From: a virus
IMG/VR virus record: IMGVR_UViG_3300027857_000036
Coordinates: 1-42,200 of that record
Length of the DNA: 42,200 nt
Strand: one strand, 5' to 3'
The translations under genes and the position numbers were made by a program. Positions 31,388 through 41,547 of this stretch are shown here, piece after piece. Each line of letters starts with the position of its first letter. The first letter of the stretch is position 1. Under the pieces are notes generated by a model. The model saw only the letters and a program-made list of their open reading frames with translations. It was not told the origin of the DNA and made no database searches.

Positions 31388-33021
31388 AAGGGCGCTCTCC
31401 TACATTTACTCAAGTTCCTCTTGATATTGTCGGCTCAACTGTCTTTGGTCGCTATCCTAAGATCTCAGTTGAGCAGACATTCAATATGATTATCTCAGAT
31501 GGTTTTCTTGTTCCTTATGCGGGACATATGGAAGTTGCTGAAATCATTCCCGCTGGTCAAGGAAGAGCACTGTTTGCGAGTACTATCTTCAATCACATGA
31601 TTGCTGTGATTGATAATGGTGTCTATGTTATCTCGCCTAATTTAGCTGTGAATAGAGTAGGTACAATTTCTACTTTCAAGGGAGATGTTTTCATAGATGA
31701 GAATGTCTCGAGTCAAATTGCTATTTGTGATCAGCAGGCAATTTATATTTACAATACAGTAACCGGTGCATTCACTAAACCAAATTTACCAGATAATGTT
31801 TCCTTTGGCGGATCTACTTTCATCCCTGGATATATTTCCTATCAGAATAATAGATTTGTAGCTGCTTCTATTGGCCAACCAATATGGAGATTATCAGCTG
31901 TCAATGATGGAACTTCATGGCCTGCCGATGCTCAACATGAAGGGACATTGCAAACCAAACCTGATAATGTAGTAGCAGCGCAGCGTTTTCCTGGAAGGGG
32001 GAATTTACTTTATGTCTTTGGTAAAACTGTTACTGAACCTTGGCAAGACGTTGGTTTACAGTTATTTCCTTATCAGCGGAATTCTTCTGTTAATATTGAT
32101 TATGGTTGTCTTAATCCAGCTACGATAGCTTATAACGAAAATATCATGGTCTGGCTTGCTGCTAATGAAAAGTCAGGGCCAGTGATTGCATATTCGACCG
32201 GCGGAGATATTAATCGTATTTCCACAGATGGAATAGATTTTAAATTTACTACATTAACTAATCCTGGTAATTCATATGGATTTCTATTCCGGCAAGATGG
32301 TCATCTCATTTATCAATTGACTTTTCCGGATGATAATTTAACCTATATCTATGACTTCAATACTAAGAAATTTTTTACGTTATGTGACGAAAATGCGAAT
32401 GCGCATATCGCAAAGCGTATTGCATTTTTTAATGACAAGTATTACTTTGTTAGCTTCATTGATGGCAACCTTTATCAAATTAGTACACAATTTACTACTT
32501 ACAATGGAAAGGAAATTCCCAGGGTTAGGGTGTGCCGTAATATTCGTCTTCCTGATGGTTCTCGTTTTGCAATTAATAATCTTACATTTACTTTAGAACA
32601 AGGTACGCAAGAAAATGTATTTCTTTCTGATAATCTTTTAACAGAAGATGATCAGATTATTATGACGCAAGCTGGAGAGAATATAACTGTTGGTGTAGGC
32701 GGATTAAGAACTTTTATTGATGAACCTTTGCAAACTCAATCTGGATTAGATCTCTTAACAGAAATAAATGAAAATATTTTTGCTACGGTAGTAAGTAATT
32801 TTCCTCAACCGATTCCTCAATCAGTACATTTATCTGTTTCTAAAAACGGTGGTGAAAGTTTTGGTACTATATGGTCTAAGAATCTTAATCCGCCAGGGTT
32901 GTTTAGAAACCGATTGATTTACTGGCAACTTGGTGCAGCCAATGATTTTGTTCCGCAGTTTAGGTTCTGGGGTTTGGGAAGATTCGTTGCTACGGATGGA
33001 ATAGTGAGTATCTATCAATGA
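31384..33021 (+). CDS. gp10-like packaged DNA stabilization protein
   Basis: 545 residues from a TTG at 31384, with GGAGG 8 bases upstream; the TTG overlaps the previous TGA. The N-terminus (Y-P-K-I-S-V-E-Q-T-F-N-M) and the beta-propeller-like repeats with Y-x-x-D-x-N-T-K and F-F-T-L match P22 gp10-type plugs that close the portal and bind the tail. An upstream start would lie inside the adaptor gene without a site. Confidence 0.7.
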   Translation: MKGRSPTFTQVPLDIVGSTVFGRYPKISVEQTFNMIISDGFLVPYAGHMEVAEIIPAGQGRALFASTIFNHMIAVIDNGVYVISPNLAVNRVGTISTFKGDVFIDENVSSQIAICDQQAIYIYNTVTGAFTKPNLPDNVSFGGSTFIPGYISYQNNRFVAASIGQPIWRLSAVNDGTSWPADAQHEGTLQTKPDNVVAAQRFPGRGNLLYVFGKTVTEPWQDVGLQLFPYQRNSSVNIDYGCLNPATIAYNENIMVWLAANEKSGPVIAYSTGGDINRISTDGIDFKFTTLTNPGNSYGFLFRQDGHLIYQLTFPDDNLTYIYDFNTKKFFTLCDENANAHIAKRIAFFNDKYYFVSFIDGNLYQISTQFTTYNGKEIPRVRVCRNIRLPDGSRFAINNLTFTLEQGTQENVFLSDNLLTEDDQIIMTQAGENITVGVGGLRTFIDEPLQTQSGLDLLTEINENIFATVVSNFPQPIPQSVHLSVSKNGGESFGTIWSKNLNPPGLFRNRLIYWQLGAANDFVPQFRFWGLGRFVATDGIVSIYQ

Positions 33022-33308
33022 ACATACCTAATTTTGAGAATGTACAGTTTGTTGATAGGAATGGTTATCTTACTGAAAAGTGGGCTTTGATCATGCAGCA
33101 GTTGATTACTGCTTTGCAGACGAATTTATCGAATGAAGGTTATATTGTCCCTAGTCAAACCGCAGCTAATATAACTCAGATACAAACCAATGTTGCGGCT
33201 TCATCAAATCCAGCTGCGTATAATGGCGATCTATTGTATGATAGTACGAATAATAAATTAAAAGTAAATCTCAATGGAGCTTTCAAAGAGATTGTAACGT
33301 TACCCTAA
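33018..33308 (+). CDS. Small tail-associated phage protein
   Basis: 96 residues, coupled by an ATGA overlap. F-E-N-V-Q-F-V-D-R-N-G-Y-L-T-E-K-W (about 6-22) and V-P-S-Q-T-A-A-N-I (about 44-52), then N-G-D-L-L-Y-D and K-E-I-V-T-L-P, form a pattern common in podovirus tail regions. Function unknown. Confidence 0.6.
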   Translation: MNIPNFENVQFVDRNGYLTEKWALIMQQLITALQTNLSNEGYIVPSQTAANITQIQTNVAASSNPAAYNGDLLYDSTNNKLKVNLNGAFKEIVTLP

Positions 33309-33323
33309 GTCTAAGGATGGGCT

Positions 33324-34037
33324 ATGGATGATATAAGCAGAGCAGGATTAGTTGGCGGTGGCTTGAGCTTGGGTGCAGGCTTAGGCAGTCTTTTTGGTGG
33401 TGGCGGCAGCGATCCTTATAAAGCTGCAGCTCCTTTTTTGAATAAAATTCCTGGCGCAACACACCCTTATTATGATCAATATATTAGAGCAGGAAATCAA
33501 GCCTTATGGCAGCAGTACGGTAATTATAACAACCTTCTTAATAATCCTGGACAAATGCTTTCTCAATGGGGACAGGGCTATCAACAGTCTCCAGGTTACC
33601 AATGGCAATTAAATCAAGGTGAGCAAGCAATTAATAATGCTGCGGCAGCCGGCGGGATGGCTGGTACTCCACAACATCAACAATATGCAGGTCAACTCGC
33701 TTCTAACTTGGCTAACCAAGATTATTATAACTATCTAGGTCATGTGCAAGGATTATATGGTGCTGGTCTACAAGGATTGAGCGGAATAAATCAAATGGGT
33801 TTTAATGCTAATGATCAGATGGCAAGAATTATGGCTGATCTATTATCTCAACAAGGACAGTTACAATTCGCTGGTCAAGCAGCAAAGAACCAATCAGAAG
33901 GACAAGGTGCTGGAGATATTTTAGGTGGAATTGGAGCAATAGCTGGATCTGTTTTAGGAGGTCCGCTTGGCAGTGCTGGCGGTGGTATCGCAGGAAGCGC
34001 TGTTGGAAATGCTGTGAGCCATATGTTTGGAGGTTAA
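33324..34037 (+). CDS. Glycine-rich ejection protein 1 (gp7-like)
   Basis: 237 residues, Gly/Ala/Gln-rich, with glycine-zipper membrane-like segments at both ends (about 8-30 and 195-225) and a Q/N/Y-rich middle. These are typical of P22 DNA ejection proteins, which enter the host envelope. It is the first of three such genes. Confidence 0.65.
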   Translation: MDDISRAGLVGGGLSLGAGLGSLFGGGGSDPYKAAAPFLNKIPGATHPYYDQYIRAGNQALWQQYGNYNNLLNNPGQMLSQWGQGYQQSPGYQWQLNQGEQAINNAAAAGGMAGTPQHQQYAGQLASNLANQDYYNYLGHVQGLYGAGLQGLSGINQMGFNANDQMARIMADLLSQQGQLQFAGQAAKNQSEGQGAGDILGGIGAIAGSVLGGPLGSAGGGIAGSAVGNAVSHMFGG

Positions 34038-34040
34038 TTT

Positions 34041-35540
34041 ATGGCATGGGGTTTAGCTCAAAGAGATTTTCCAGTACTGACTCCAGGTCAGATGAATCCT
34101 TTTAATCAGGCTTTTCCAGCAGCAATGCAAGCTTATGGCGATATCCAAAGAAACGCATATCTTCCATCACAATTGCAAGCTGATATTTTATCTAAATCAG
34201 CCTATGCAACTTATGCACCATATTCTTATATTATTAAAGGATTGACAGATCCAATGATTTTAGCAAATATGACACCTGACCAGATTAACAAACAGGTTCA
34301 AAGTTTAGCTAATATTCCTTCTAATCCTTTAGATGCAATGCGTAATAATTTTAGAAATAACCAACCAGGACCTTTATCTCAATTATGGCATTCGATATTT
34401 GGAGAAGGTTCGCAATCTCCTCAAGCCCAAACTTATAATAGCGTACCGCAAGCTTTGGCAGCCAATCCTGGAGCCAAACAACAATTAAAACAGACAGGAC
34501 AATATACTCTTCCTGGACCATCTTCGGTTACTCCGCAACTAATTAATGCAACTTCAAATCAACCACCTACATCTTCTAATTATAAAGGTTCTAGTAATGG
34601 AGTTGATTATTCTGATCCTATGATGAATGCTAATCATAAAGATTATAGTGAAGGTGGAAAATATCCCGCAAGAAATGTTGCAATGGCATTAAAACTTCCC
34701 TCCGCAGAAAAAAAAGCAGCTGATGAAGCGGCACTTAAAGGAGCAGGTGAAGGTGCTAAAGTTGATATTGATGAAATGAATAAATTAAGTAAAGAAGCTG
34801 CTACTAATAGTACAAGTGGATTTAATTTATTATTAAATGCAACGAAATTTAAAGATGCTTATGATAAAGCATGGGCAACAGGTCCTCTTTTTGATCTACC
34901 TATTTTTGATAAAATATCTACATTCGATCCTAAAGCAGTTGAAGCTGCTAATTATTCTAATAATGCTGGCGTAGAAATGGCCTCAAAATTATTTGGAAAC
35001 AAAATTTCTGATTATCGGGAAAAACTAGGACAGCAAATTAAATTTCAACCTAAGATGCCTAAAGAAGCAGTGCATGATGTTTTTGAAGGAATACAAGCAG
35101 AATCACAGAGATTGGAAGAAAATTCTGATTTTGTTGATTATGCACAAAATACTTTAGGAATAAATGATCCTAAAAAAATAAGAAATGCATGGTTTGATTA
35201 TAATCGAGACGTCCCATTTTGGGACATCAAAACACAAAAACCAATTCCTTCAACTCCAGGACAATATAAAGATTATCTAAACAATAAATTAGGTAATAAA
35301 TATAATAATCAAAATGCCAATACCCAAATAAATATTAATCAACAATATTCATCTGAAGTAGGTAATCAAAAAACTAATTTATCTGGTAGTGCATTATCTT
35401 TAGTAAAAGATTTTGAAAAAAACGGATTACCTAGTTTTGATTCTCCTCAACATTATAAGGCTTGGTTTAATAGACAGCCTCAATTAACTAAAGATGCTAT
35501 AAGAGAATATCTGCGTCGCAAAGAATCGCGAGGTGGCTGA
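34041..35540 (+). CDS. Ejection / internal virion protein 2
   Basis: 499 residues, Gln/Asn/Pro-rich N-terminal half and helical C-terminal half. GGAGG before the ATG. Position between ejection proteins 1 and 3 is the reason for the call; no motif is diagnostic. The stop overlaps the next ATG by one base (TGATG). Confidence 0.55.
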   Translation: MAWGLAQRDFPVLTPGQMNPFNQAFPAAMQAYGDIQRNAYLPSQLQADILSKSAYATYAPYSYIIKGLTDPMILANMTPDQINKQVQSLANIPSNPLDAMRNNFRNNQPGPLSQLWHSIFGEGSQSPQAQTYNSVPQALAANPGAKQQLKQTGQYTLPGPSSVTPQLINATSNQPPTSSNYKGSSNGVDYSDPMMNANHKDYSEGGKYPARNVAMALKLPSAEKKAADEAALKGAGEGAKVDIDEMNKLSKEAATNSTSGFNLLLNATKFKDAYDKAWATGPLFDLPIFDKISTFDPKAVEAANYSNNAGVEMASKLFGNKISDYREKLGQQIKFQPKMPKEAVHDVFEGIQAESQRLEENSDFVDYAQNTLGINDPKKIRNAWFDYNRDVPFWDIKTQKPIPSTPGQYKDYLNNKLGNKYNNQNANTQININQQYSSEVGNQKTNLSGSALSLVKDFEKNGLPSFDSPQHYKAWFNRQPQLTKDAIREYLRRKESRGG

Positions 35541-37513
35541 TGTCATATCAACCTACTTTAGCAGATACACCTTCTTCTGGATATGTTCCTAAACTTTCTG
35601 ATACGCCAGAAAAATCTGCCGTTGAAAATTTATTATCACAATTGCCTGATCGTTCTGAAAAAAAATCTCAGCTACAACAATTAGATGAGTTTCTTGTTCG
35701 CCCTGAAGATCGTCCTAGTGTTAGAAGAGCTGCTGGTTATGGAATAATGATGGGCGGTCCAGAATTAAAAATACTTTCTAAAATTCCTTATGCTAGTTCT
35801 CTATTGCCAGCAAAAGGTGCAGGAAAAATTTTAACTGACTATCTATCCAATATTGGTAAAGTCGGCACTTCAGCTGCTCTTGGAAGTAAAGTAATGGGAT
35901 TGGATAATACTCAATCTGCAATGAGTGGTTTATCTGGCGCAGGAATTTCAGCTATTACAACGCTTTTATCGATGGCAACATCTTCGTTGAATCCTTTAGT
36001 TAGATTAGTTGCCGGAACTGGATTAGGAAGTTTGGCTGGTTATGGAATAGGCCAAATTACTGGCGGCTCTCCTTATACAACTGCGGGCGGTGGTATTGCT
36101 GGCGGTTTATTAGGATTGCGTGGAGGAGGAGCTGCAGAATTAGCTGCGAGAAATGCAGCGGAATCTTTAACGCCCGAACAAGTTTCTACTGCTATCAAAA
36201 GAGAAAATGCTGGTGCCCAGATAGGAATTCCTCTTACTTTAGCTGAAAAAACAGGAAGTCCTGTAATTGGTGCAATGCAACAAGAAGCTGCTATGAGTGG
36301 CCCTGGTAGTAAGATTCTTTATCCTTTTGGATTGCGAAGACAGGGGCAAGAAGAAAAAGCTTATCAAGATTTGTTGGATAAAATTTCTCCCAAAAATGCT
36401 AAAGCAACAATTGAAGATAAGGCTTATCAAGCCGCTAGAAATAGCAATGCTATTGTTAATGTTAATCCTGTCATTAAACATATTGATCAAGAACTTCCTA
36501 AATATGAAGAAGGAAGCAAAATAGCTAAAGCACTTAAATTGGCTAAAGATAGATTAAGTCTAACTCCAGAAACTTCTAAAAAATTTCAACAACAACTGGA
36601 ACCTTTTAACAATCTTGAACAAGGTCTCCAACAAAATGCATTAGGCTTGCAGAATAAATTAGAGGAGTTAAATGCTAATCCTCCTAATTCTTATTTAGGT
36701 GGCATGAGTAATCATCAACAACAAGTTGATCAATTGCAACAAAATCTGGCTAAACATCAGCAAGTTTTATCTGATCTTCAATTAATGAAACATGATTTTA
36801 TGCAAAAAAGCGGTATTAGTCCTTACGAAAATACTGTGGAAGGTTTGCATAATGCCAAATTAGGAATACAAGGATTAATTGAAGGGCAAGGTGAAAATGC
36901 TATTGGTAATACTGCAGCTGGAAAACTTAAACAAGTAAATAAAATTCTCACAAAACAAATTAAGCAAGCAAGCCCTGAATATGCCGCTGCTTCACATATT
37001 TCTAATTTACGTCAAACAAGAGAAACTATTGAAGATGCAATGGCATCAAGTAGTTTGTCTGGATCGAATTTCTACGACAAAATTTTAACAAATCGAAACA
37101 ATTATAATGATTTTTATAGAAGATTAGGCGATCCCTCAAATCCAAAAAAAGTTACTGCAGCTCAAAGTAATCTGGCCGCAATGAAAGAAGCTTTTCCTGA
37201 TTTAATAGATAATTTAACTGCAAAGTCAGGGAAAGCTTTAGCTGAAAAAGCTGGTGAAATCCATGTAAGTTTAGGTGGTTTAGCAAAAAGTTTTTTAAAT
37301 AAAATTTATATGGACAGATATAACAAAGCAGTTGCAGAATTAATGATTAACCCCAAATGGGCTGATGAGTTACATGCTATAGCAAAAATGAAATCTGGAG
37401 AAGATCGAGGTATTCGTCTTGGAAGACTAATATCTAAAGCTGCCATCACAGGAGGTGTTGGCGCTTATAATGATTATCAACAAGGAAGTAGTAATAATGG
37501 CACTCAACTCTGA
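35540..37513 (+). CDS. Ejection / internal virion protein 3
   Basis: 657 residues. A glycine-zipper region (about 105-200) with repeated G-x-x-x-G suggests membrane insertion during infection. A long coiled coil (about 270-430) and a basic C-terminus follow. It resembles large P22-like ejection proteins (gp16/gp20 type) by layout. The fibre gene after it starts 17 bases before its stop. Confidence 0.6.
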   Translation: MSYQPTLADTPSSGYVPKLSDTPEKSAVENLLSQLPDRSEKKSQLQQLDEFLVRPEDRPSVRRAAGYGIMMGGPELKILSKIPYASSLLPAKGAGKILTDYLSNIGKVGTSAALGSKVMGLDNTQSAMSGLSGAGISAITTLLSMATSSLNPLVRLVAGTGLGSLAGYGIGQITGGSPYTTAGGGIAGGLLGLRGGGAAELAARNAAESLTPEQVSTAIKRENAGAQIGIPLTLAEKTGSPVIGAMQQEAAMSGPGSKILYPFGLRRQGQEEKAYQDLLDKISPKNAKATIEDKAYQAARNSNAIVNVNPVIKHIDQELPKYEEGSKIAKALKLAKDRLSLTPETSKKFQQQLEPFNNLEQGLQQNALGLQNKLEELNANPPNSYLGGMSNHQQQVDQLQQNLAKHQQVLSDLQLMKHDFMQKSGISPYENTVEGLHNAKLGIQGLIEGQGENAIGNTAAGKLKQVNKILTKQIKQASPEYAAASHISNLRQTRETIEDAMASSSLSGSNFYDKILTNRNNYNDFYRRLGDPSNPKKVTAAQSNLAAMKEAFPDLIDNLTAKSGKALAEKAGEIHVSLGGLAKSFLNKIYMDRYNKAVAELMINPKWADELHAIAKMKSGEDRGIRLGRLISKAAITGGVGAYNDYQQGSSNNGTQL

Positions 37514-39890
37514 TTACATGATAGCTCCTTCATTGGAGATGTACTTCGTCGATAAAGACACTGGTCTTCCTTTGGCGAATGGAAAGGTTTTTTTCTTTCA
37601 AGATAGAGCGCGTACTTTACCTCAGCCAGTATTTGAATTGAGCGGAACCGAACCAAATTATACTTATACTGAATTACCAAATCCTGTAATTTTAAGCTCA
37701 GTCGGAACATTTCAAGATGACAGTGGTAACGATATCATTCCTTATTACTTCCCTTTTATTAATGATGTAATAACTGGCACCCAGATTATCTCTCTTTATT
37801 ACATTGAAGTTTATAATTCTGATGGCGTACTTCAGTTTACTCGTCAAGCTTGGCCTAATTTTATAGATCAGACTGTTCTATCAAATAATGACATAACTAA
37901 CTTCATCCCTAATGGACAATTCCTATTTCATACTAATGTACCAGCTTCAACAGCAAATAGTTTTGTCGCTGGAAAAATTTCTTCAACCAGTACGAACGTA
38001 GCGCCTGGTGGATGGTATTATGAAAATACTAGCGGATTATCAGCTAATGACTTTGTAACTTTCACAGCATTAGGAACATCTACTAATTTTTCAGATAATC
38101 CAGTTTATGCGATTATTGTTCAAACAGGATCTAGTTCTGATAGTTTAAAATGTTTAGCTCTTCGTTTTCCTGGGGTAAGTACATTCGCCAGTGATGTTCT
38201 CCCTCTTAATTTTTATTTTGAAGGGATGTCTAATAGTGCAGCGAGTGTTACAGTAAATATTGTTATTAAAAAATTCTTTGGCTCTGGTGGAAGTGCAACA
38301 CAATTAAGCAGCCCTATTCCGGTTACTTTAACTTTAAATACAGCTAAATTTAATACTACTTTATTATTCGGTTCTAATGCTGGCGATATGATTGGTCCCA
38401 ACGGTGATGATTATGTTGAAATACAGTTACAGCTTCCGCCAACAGCTGCTAATACAGTTGAGTTAAGTAACTTTGCTTTAACTTTAAATGATACAAATTT
38501 AACTGAATTCCCAACGCAAGACTCTTATCAACAGACTGCAGAATTAAGTGCAGGTTCTTTACCGCAGCCTGCCGCAGATGGCAGTGATTTATATTTACCG
38601 ATTGTCTACACGCCAAATGGATTTGGATATGATCTTACTCCTATTGGTAAAATATTCGGCTCGATGAATAATACTCCAGGTATTGGAGAATTAATCTGTG
38701 ATGGATCTGTATTTTTAACTAATGATTATTCCAGTGATGGTATTCCATATTCAAGATTGCAAGCAAAAATATTTAATAATAGCTTAAACGTTCCTATATT
38801 TGGTAATGGTTCAACTTTCTCAATTGCTTATATTAATAGTCAATCATTATCTCAAATAATTCTAAATGCTAATGCTGTAACTGCTAATGCAACGCCGGCA
38901 AATGTAAGTGGCACTCCTATTAATGGAACAGTTGGAACTCCAGTTGCGGGAGCTGCCACCACTAATTACAAAGCCTATGCAAATGGCAATGGTGTGGTAA
39001 CTGGAATATCAACATTTACTAATGGAACACATAACGGCAATCAATGCGTCGATAATAATACAGGGATGACTTTTGTTAGTACGCATACTACGAATGGATC
39101 AGTAGGAACTTATTATGAATTCTATATTACCGCTTTACCAGCAGCTAATTTAGCAGGCGGAGGAACAGGACTTTATTTTACTTACAGTAACAATACTGTT
39201 GATTATAAAGTTTGGTTTAAAATTACCGCAGAAGGACCGCCAGCCGCAGGGGGCGCAACTTTAATTGAAGTTGACTTAACTACTTGTCCGACTGCTTCTG
39301 CAGTTGAAGTTGCCAATGCTATTGCACAAGCAATTAATTCTTTCCAAGTAAATACTATTACTATGAGCGCTGCTTCAGGAATAACTTCCGGGAATTATTT
39401 TTCATTTCAGACCAATTCTGCCGGAACAACCTATAACGTCTGGTTTAAAAAAGATGGTACAGGAACTGCACCCGCTGTAAGCAATTTAATAGAAGTTGAT
39501 ATAGCAACTGGCGACACGGCTGCCAATGTTGCAACAAAAACTCAAAAAGCAATTAACTCTTATAAATTCGCATTACCTGATTTGCGTGGAATGTTCTTAC
39601 GTGGAACAGATGCAACTCATATTTGGGATTTGGATGTAAATAATCGTTATGGAATAGCAAGCGCTATTCTGGGTTCAAATGTAGGTAGTTTTGAATTAGA
39701 TCAAATCTATTCTCATAAACATAATAATACGGTTCAATTAAGAGGTAGTCAGCCAGCCGCTCAGATAATCGACGCATCTTCAGCAGCAGCTGCATCTGGT
39801 CCTAATAGCACTGTTATTACTATCAATGAATTTGGCGGAACAGAATCTCGACCTGTTAATGCTTTTGTGACATGGATGATAAAATATTAA
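37497..39890 (+). CDS. Tail fibre with collar-type C-terminal domain
   Basis: 797 residues from the ATG behind AAGGAAG; an upstream ATG at 37455 is inside the previous gene. The N-terminus (Y-M-I-A-P-S-L-E-M-Y-F-V-D) resembles a virion attachment domain. The Thr/Asn/Gly-rich shaft includes two similar halves (V-N-I/T-I-x-M-S, F-Q-T-N-S-A-G-T-T-Y-N-V-W-F-K). The C-terminus (D-L-R-G-M-F-L-R-G, S-H-K-H-N-N-T) is a phage tail collar domain. A host adhesion role is inferred. Confidence 0.8.
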   Translation: MALNSDYMIAPSLEMYFVDKDTGLPLANGKVFFFQDRARTLPQPVFELSGTEPNYTYTELPNPVILSSVGTFQDDSGNDIIPYYFPFINDVITGTQIISLYYIEVYNSDGVLQFTRQAWPNFIDQTVLSNNDITNFIPNGQFLFHTNVPASTANSFVAGKISSTSTNVAPGGWYYENTSGLSANDFVTFTALGTSTNFSDNPVYAIIVQTGSSSDSLKCLALRFPGVSTFASDVLPLNFYFEGMSNSAASVTVNIVIKKFFGSGGSATQLSSPIPVTLTLNTAKFNTTLLFGSNAGDMIGPNGDDYVEIQLQLPPTAANTVELSNFALTLNDTNLTEFPTQDSYQQTAELSAGSLPQPAADGSDLYLPIVYTPNGFGYDLTPIGKIFGSMNNTPGIGELICDGSVFLTNDYSSDGIPYSRLQAKIFNNSLNVPIFGNGSTFSIAYINSQSLSQIILNANAVTANATPANVSGTPINGTVGTPVAGAATTNYKAYANGNGVVTGISTFTNGTHNGNQCVDNNTGMTFVSTHTTNGSVGTYYEFYITALPAANLAGGGTGLYFTYSNNTVDYKVWFKITAEGPPAAGGATLIEVDLTTCPTASAVEVANAIAQAINSFQVNTITMSAASGITSGNYFSFQTNSAGTTYNVWFKKDGTGTAPAVSNLIEVDIATGDTAANVATKTQKAINSYKFALPDLRGMFLRGTDATHIWDLDVNNRYGIASAILGSNVGSFELDQIYSHKHNNTVQLRGSQPAAQIIDASSAAAASGPNSTVITINEFGGTESRPVNAFVTWMIKY

Positions 39891-39902
39891 GGATAATTAA
39901 TT

Positions 39903-40613
39903 ATGCCAGAGATAAGTCAATTACCTGTAGCAACGCAAGTTAATAGCGCTGATATATTACCTATTGTTCAGACAGGCACTACAAAACAAGCTACTTTTTC
40001 TTTAGTTACTACTTTAGTTGGAACAGGTTTAGTTATTAGCGAATCACAAGTTACTAATCTAACTTCTGATCTCGCAGCAAGAATGTTAAAAGCGAACAAC
40101 TTATCAGATGTGACTAGTGTTCCAACATCCAGACAGAACTTAGGAATTGGTCCGCTATTAAATGGGCAATTAATTATTGGTAGTACTGGTTTAAATCCTG
40201 TTTTAACAACACTTACTGGTGGAAGCGGTGTATCTATTTCTAATGGCGCTGGATCAATCACTATTTCAGCCTCCGGTGGCGGTATTGGTTGGACAGATGT
40301 AACGGGAACGTCAGCAACAATGAATGTTAATTCTGGCTACATTGCTGACAATGCTGGTTTAGTTACTCTAACAATGCCAGCGACGGCAAGTTTAGGGGAT
40401 GCAATTAATGTCATGGGAAAAGGCTCAGGCGGTTGGACAATAGCACAACCAGCGGGCGTTACTATTCATGTGGGAAGCTCAGCAACAACTACAGGAATCA
40501 CTGGAAGTATTTCTTCAACTAATCAATGGGATTCAATTGAATTAGTTTGCGTAACTGCTAATACAACCTGGGCTGCATTAAGTGGTCCTCAAGGCGTTTT
40601 AACAATAGCTTAA
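39903..40613 (+). CDS. Small fibre protein sharing the N-terminal anchor module
   Basis: 236 residues. Residues 1-46 (M-P-E-I-S-Q-L-P, D-I-L-P-I-V-Q-T-G-T-T, L-V-G-T-G-L-V) match the start of the fibre at 15-1517. A repeat-like middle (L-S-D-V-T-S-V-P-T-S-R-Q-N-L-G) is a known fibre shaft pattern. It carries its own beta-rich tip. Confidence 0.7.
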   Translation: MPEISQLPVATQVNSADILPIVQTGTTKQATFSLVTTLVGTGLVISESQVTNLTSDLAARMLKANNLSDVTSVPTSRQNLGIGPLLNGQLIIGSTGLNPVLTTLTGGSGVSISNGAGSITISASGGGIGWTDVTGTSATMNVNSGYIADNAGLVTLTMPATASLGDAINVMGKGSGGWTIAQPAGVTIHVGSSATTTGITGSISSTNQWDSIELVCVTANTTWAALSGPQGVLTIA

Positions 40614-40661
40614 AAGGGTAATAGTTAATAATTAATAGTTAATAGTTTAAAGGAATAAACT

Positions 40662-41450
40662 ATGGCAACGAATAATGCAATTAATGTAAATTCATCTTCA
40701 CCATTAGCCGCTACTAGCGGTGGAACAGGAGTAAGTAACTCGAATACGATTACTCTTGGTGGAAATATATCAACAGCTAATAGCTTTACAACTTCCGGTA
40801 ATTTCGCGCTTACTTTAACTCAAACTGGCGCAACAAATGTAACGCTTCCGACTTCCGGCACATTATCCACTACCGCAACAACCGGAAGATTCTTAGGCTT
40901 TCTGATTTTTAATTCTTCCGGAACTTACACTCCTTCGGCAGGAGCCGCCAAAGCATTAGTTCAATGTTGGGGAGGTGGCGCTTCGGGCGGCGGTAGTATG
41001 GCTGGCGGCTCTGGCGGTGGAGGCGGCGGTGGTGCTTATGCAGAAGGTTATGTTACAGCAAGCTCTCAAACAGTCACTATTGGTGCTGGCGGAACTGGAA
41101 TTGCAGCCAATACAGCAACCAATGGAAATGCTGGCGGCGACACTTCAGTTGGTTCTCTTGTTATTGCAAAAGGAGGATCGGCTGGGATTGCTACTAACGG
41201 CGCAGGTGGTGCTGGCGGAAGCGCTGGTTCATCCACTGGTACGCTAACAATTTCAGGTGGAACAGGAGGAGCTGGTTTTGCAGTAATTTCAGGAGCAGGT
41301 GGTGGTGCTCCAATAATGGGAATTAGTGGCTTTTTGAGTGCAGGCGCTAACATGCCAGCCAATAGCGGAGCTGGCTCAGCTGGAGGAACTTCTGCTGTTG
41401 CATCAGGAAATGGTGGTTCTGGGTTAGTGAGAATATACGAGTTTACTTAA
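40662..41450 (+). CDS. Glycine-rich adhesin-type fibre protein
   Basis: 262 residues. The N-terminal shaft (S-G-G-T-G-V-S, T-S-G-N-F-A-L-T-L-T, T-L-P-T-S-G-T-L-S-T) precedes a Gly-rich C-terminal half (about 110-255) with long G/A/S runs (GGSGGGGGGGAYAEG, GAGGAGGSAGSS). This is like the polyglycine II-type adhesin domains at T-even long tail fibre tips. Receptor binding is inferred. Confidence 0.7.
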   Translation: MATNNAINVNSSSPLAATSGGTGVSNSNTITLGGNISTANSFTTSGNFALTLTQTGATNVTLPTSGTLSTTATTGRFLGFLIFNSSGTYTPSAGAAKALVQCWGGGASGGGSMAGGSGGGGGGGAYAEGYVTASSQTVTIGAGGTGIAANTATNGNAGGDTSVGSLVIAKGGSAGIATNGAGGAGGSAGSSTGTLTISGGTGGAGFAVISGAGGGAPIMGISGFLSAGANMPANSGAGSAGGTSAVASGNGGSGLVRIYEFT

Positions 41451-41547
41451 TTCTTTGCCTAACGGCTTGGAACGTACAGAGGCTTCGGTCGCTGAGCCAG
41501 CATAGCAAATCAGCGTTCTATAATCTGATAACAACATGGAGGTTGTT

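Noticed and set aside
41066-41362. Pro-rich frame on -
   Set aside because: Antisense of glycine codons in the adhesin gene.
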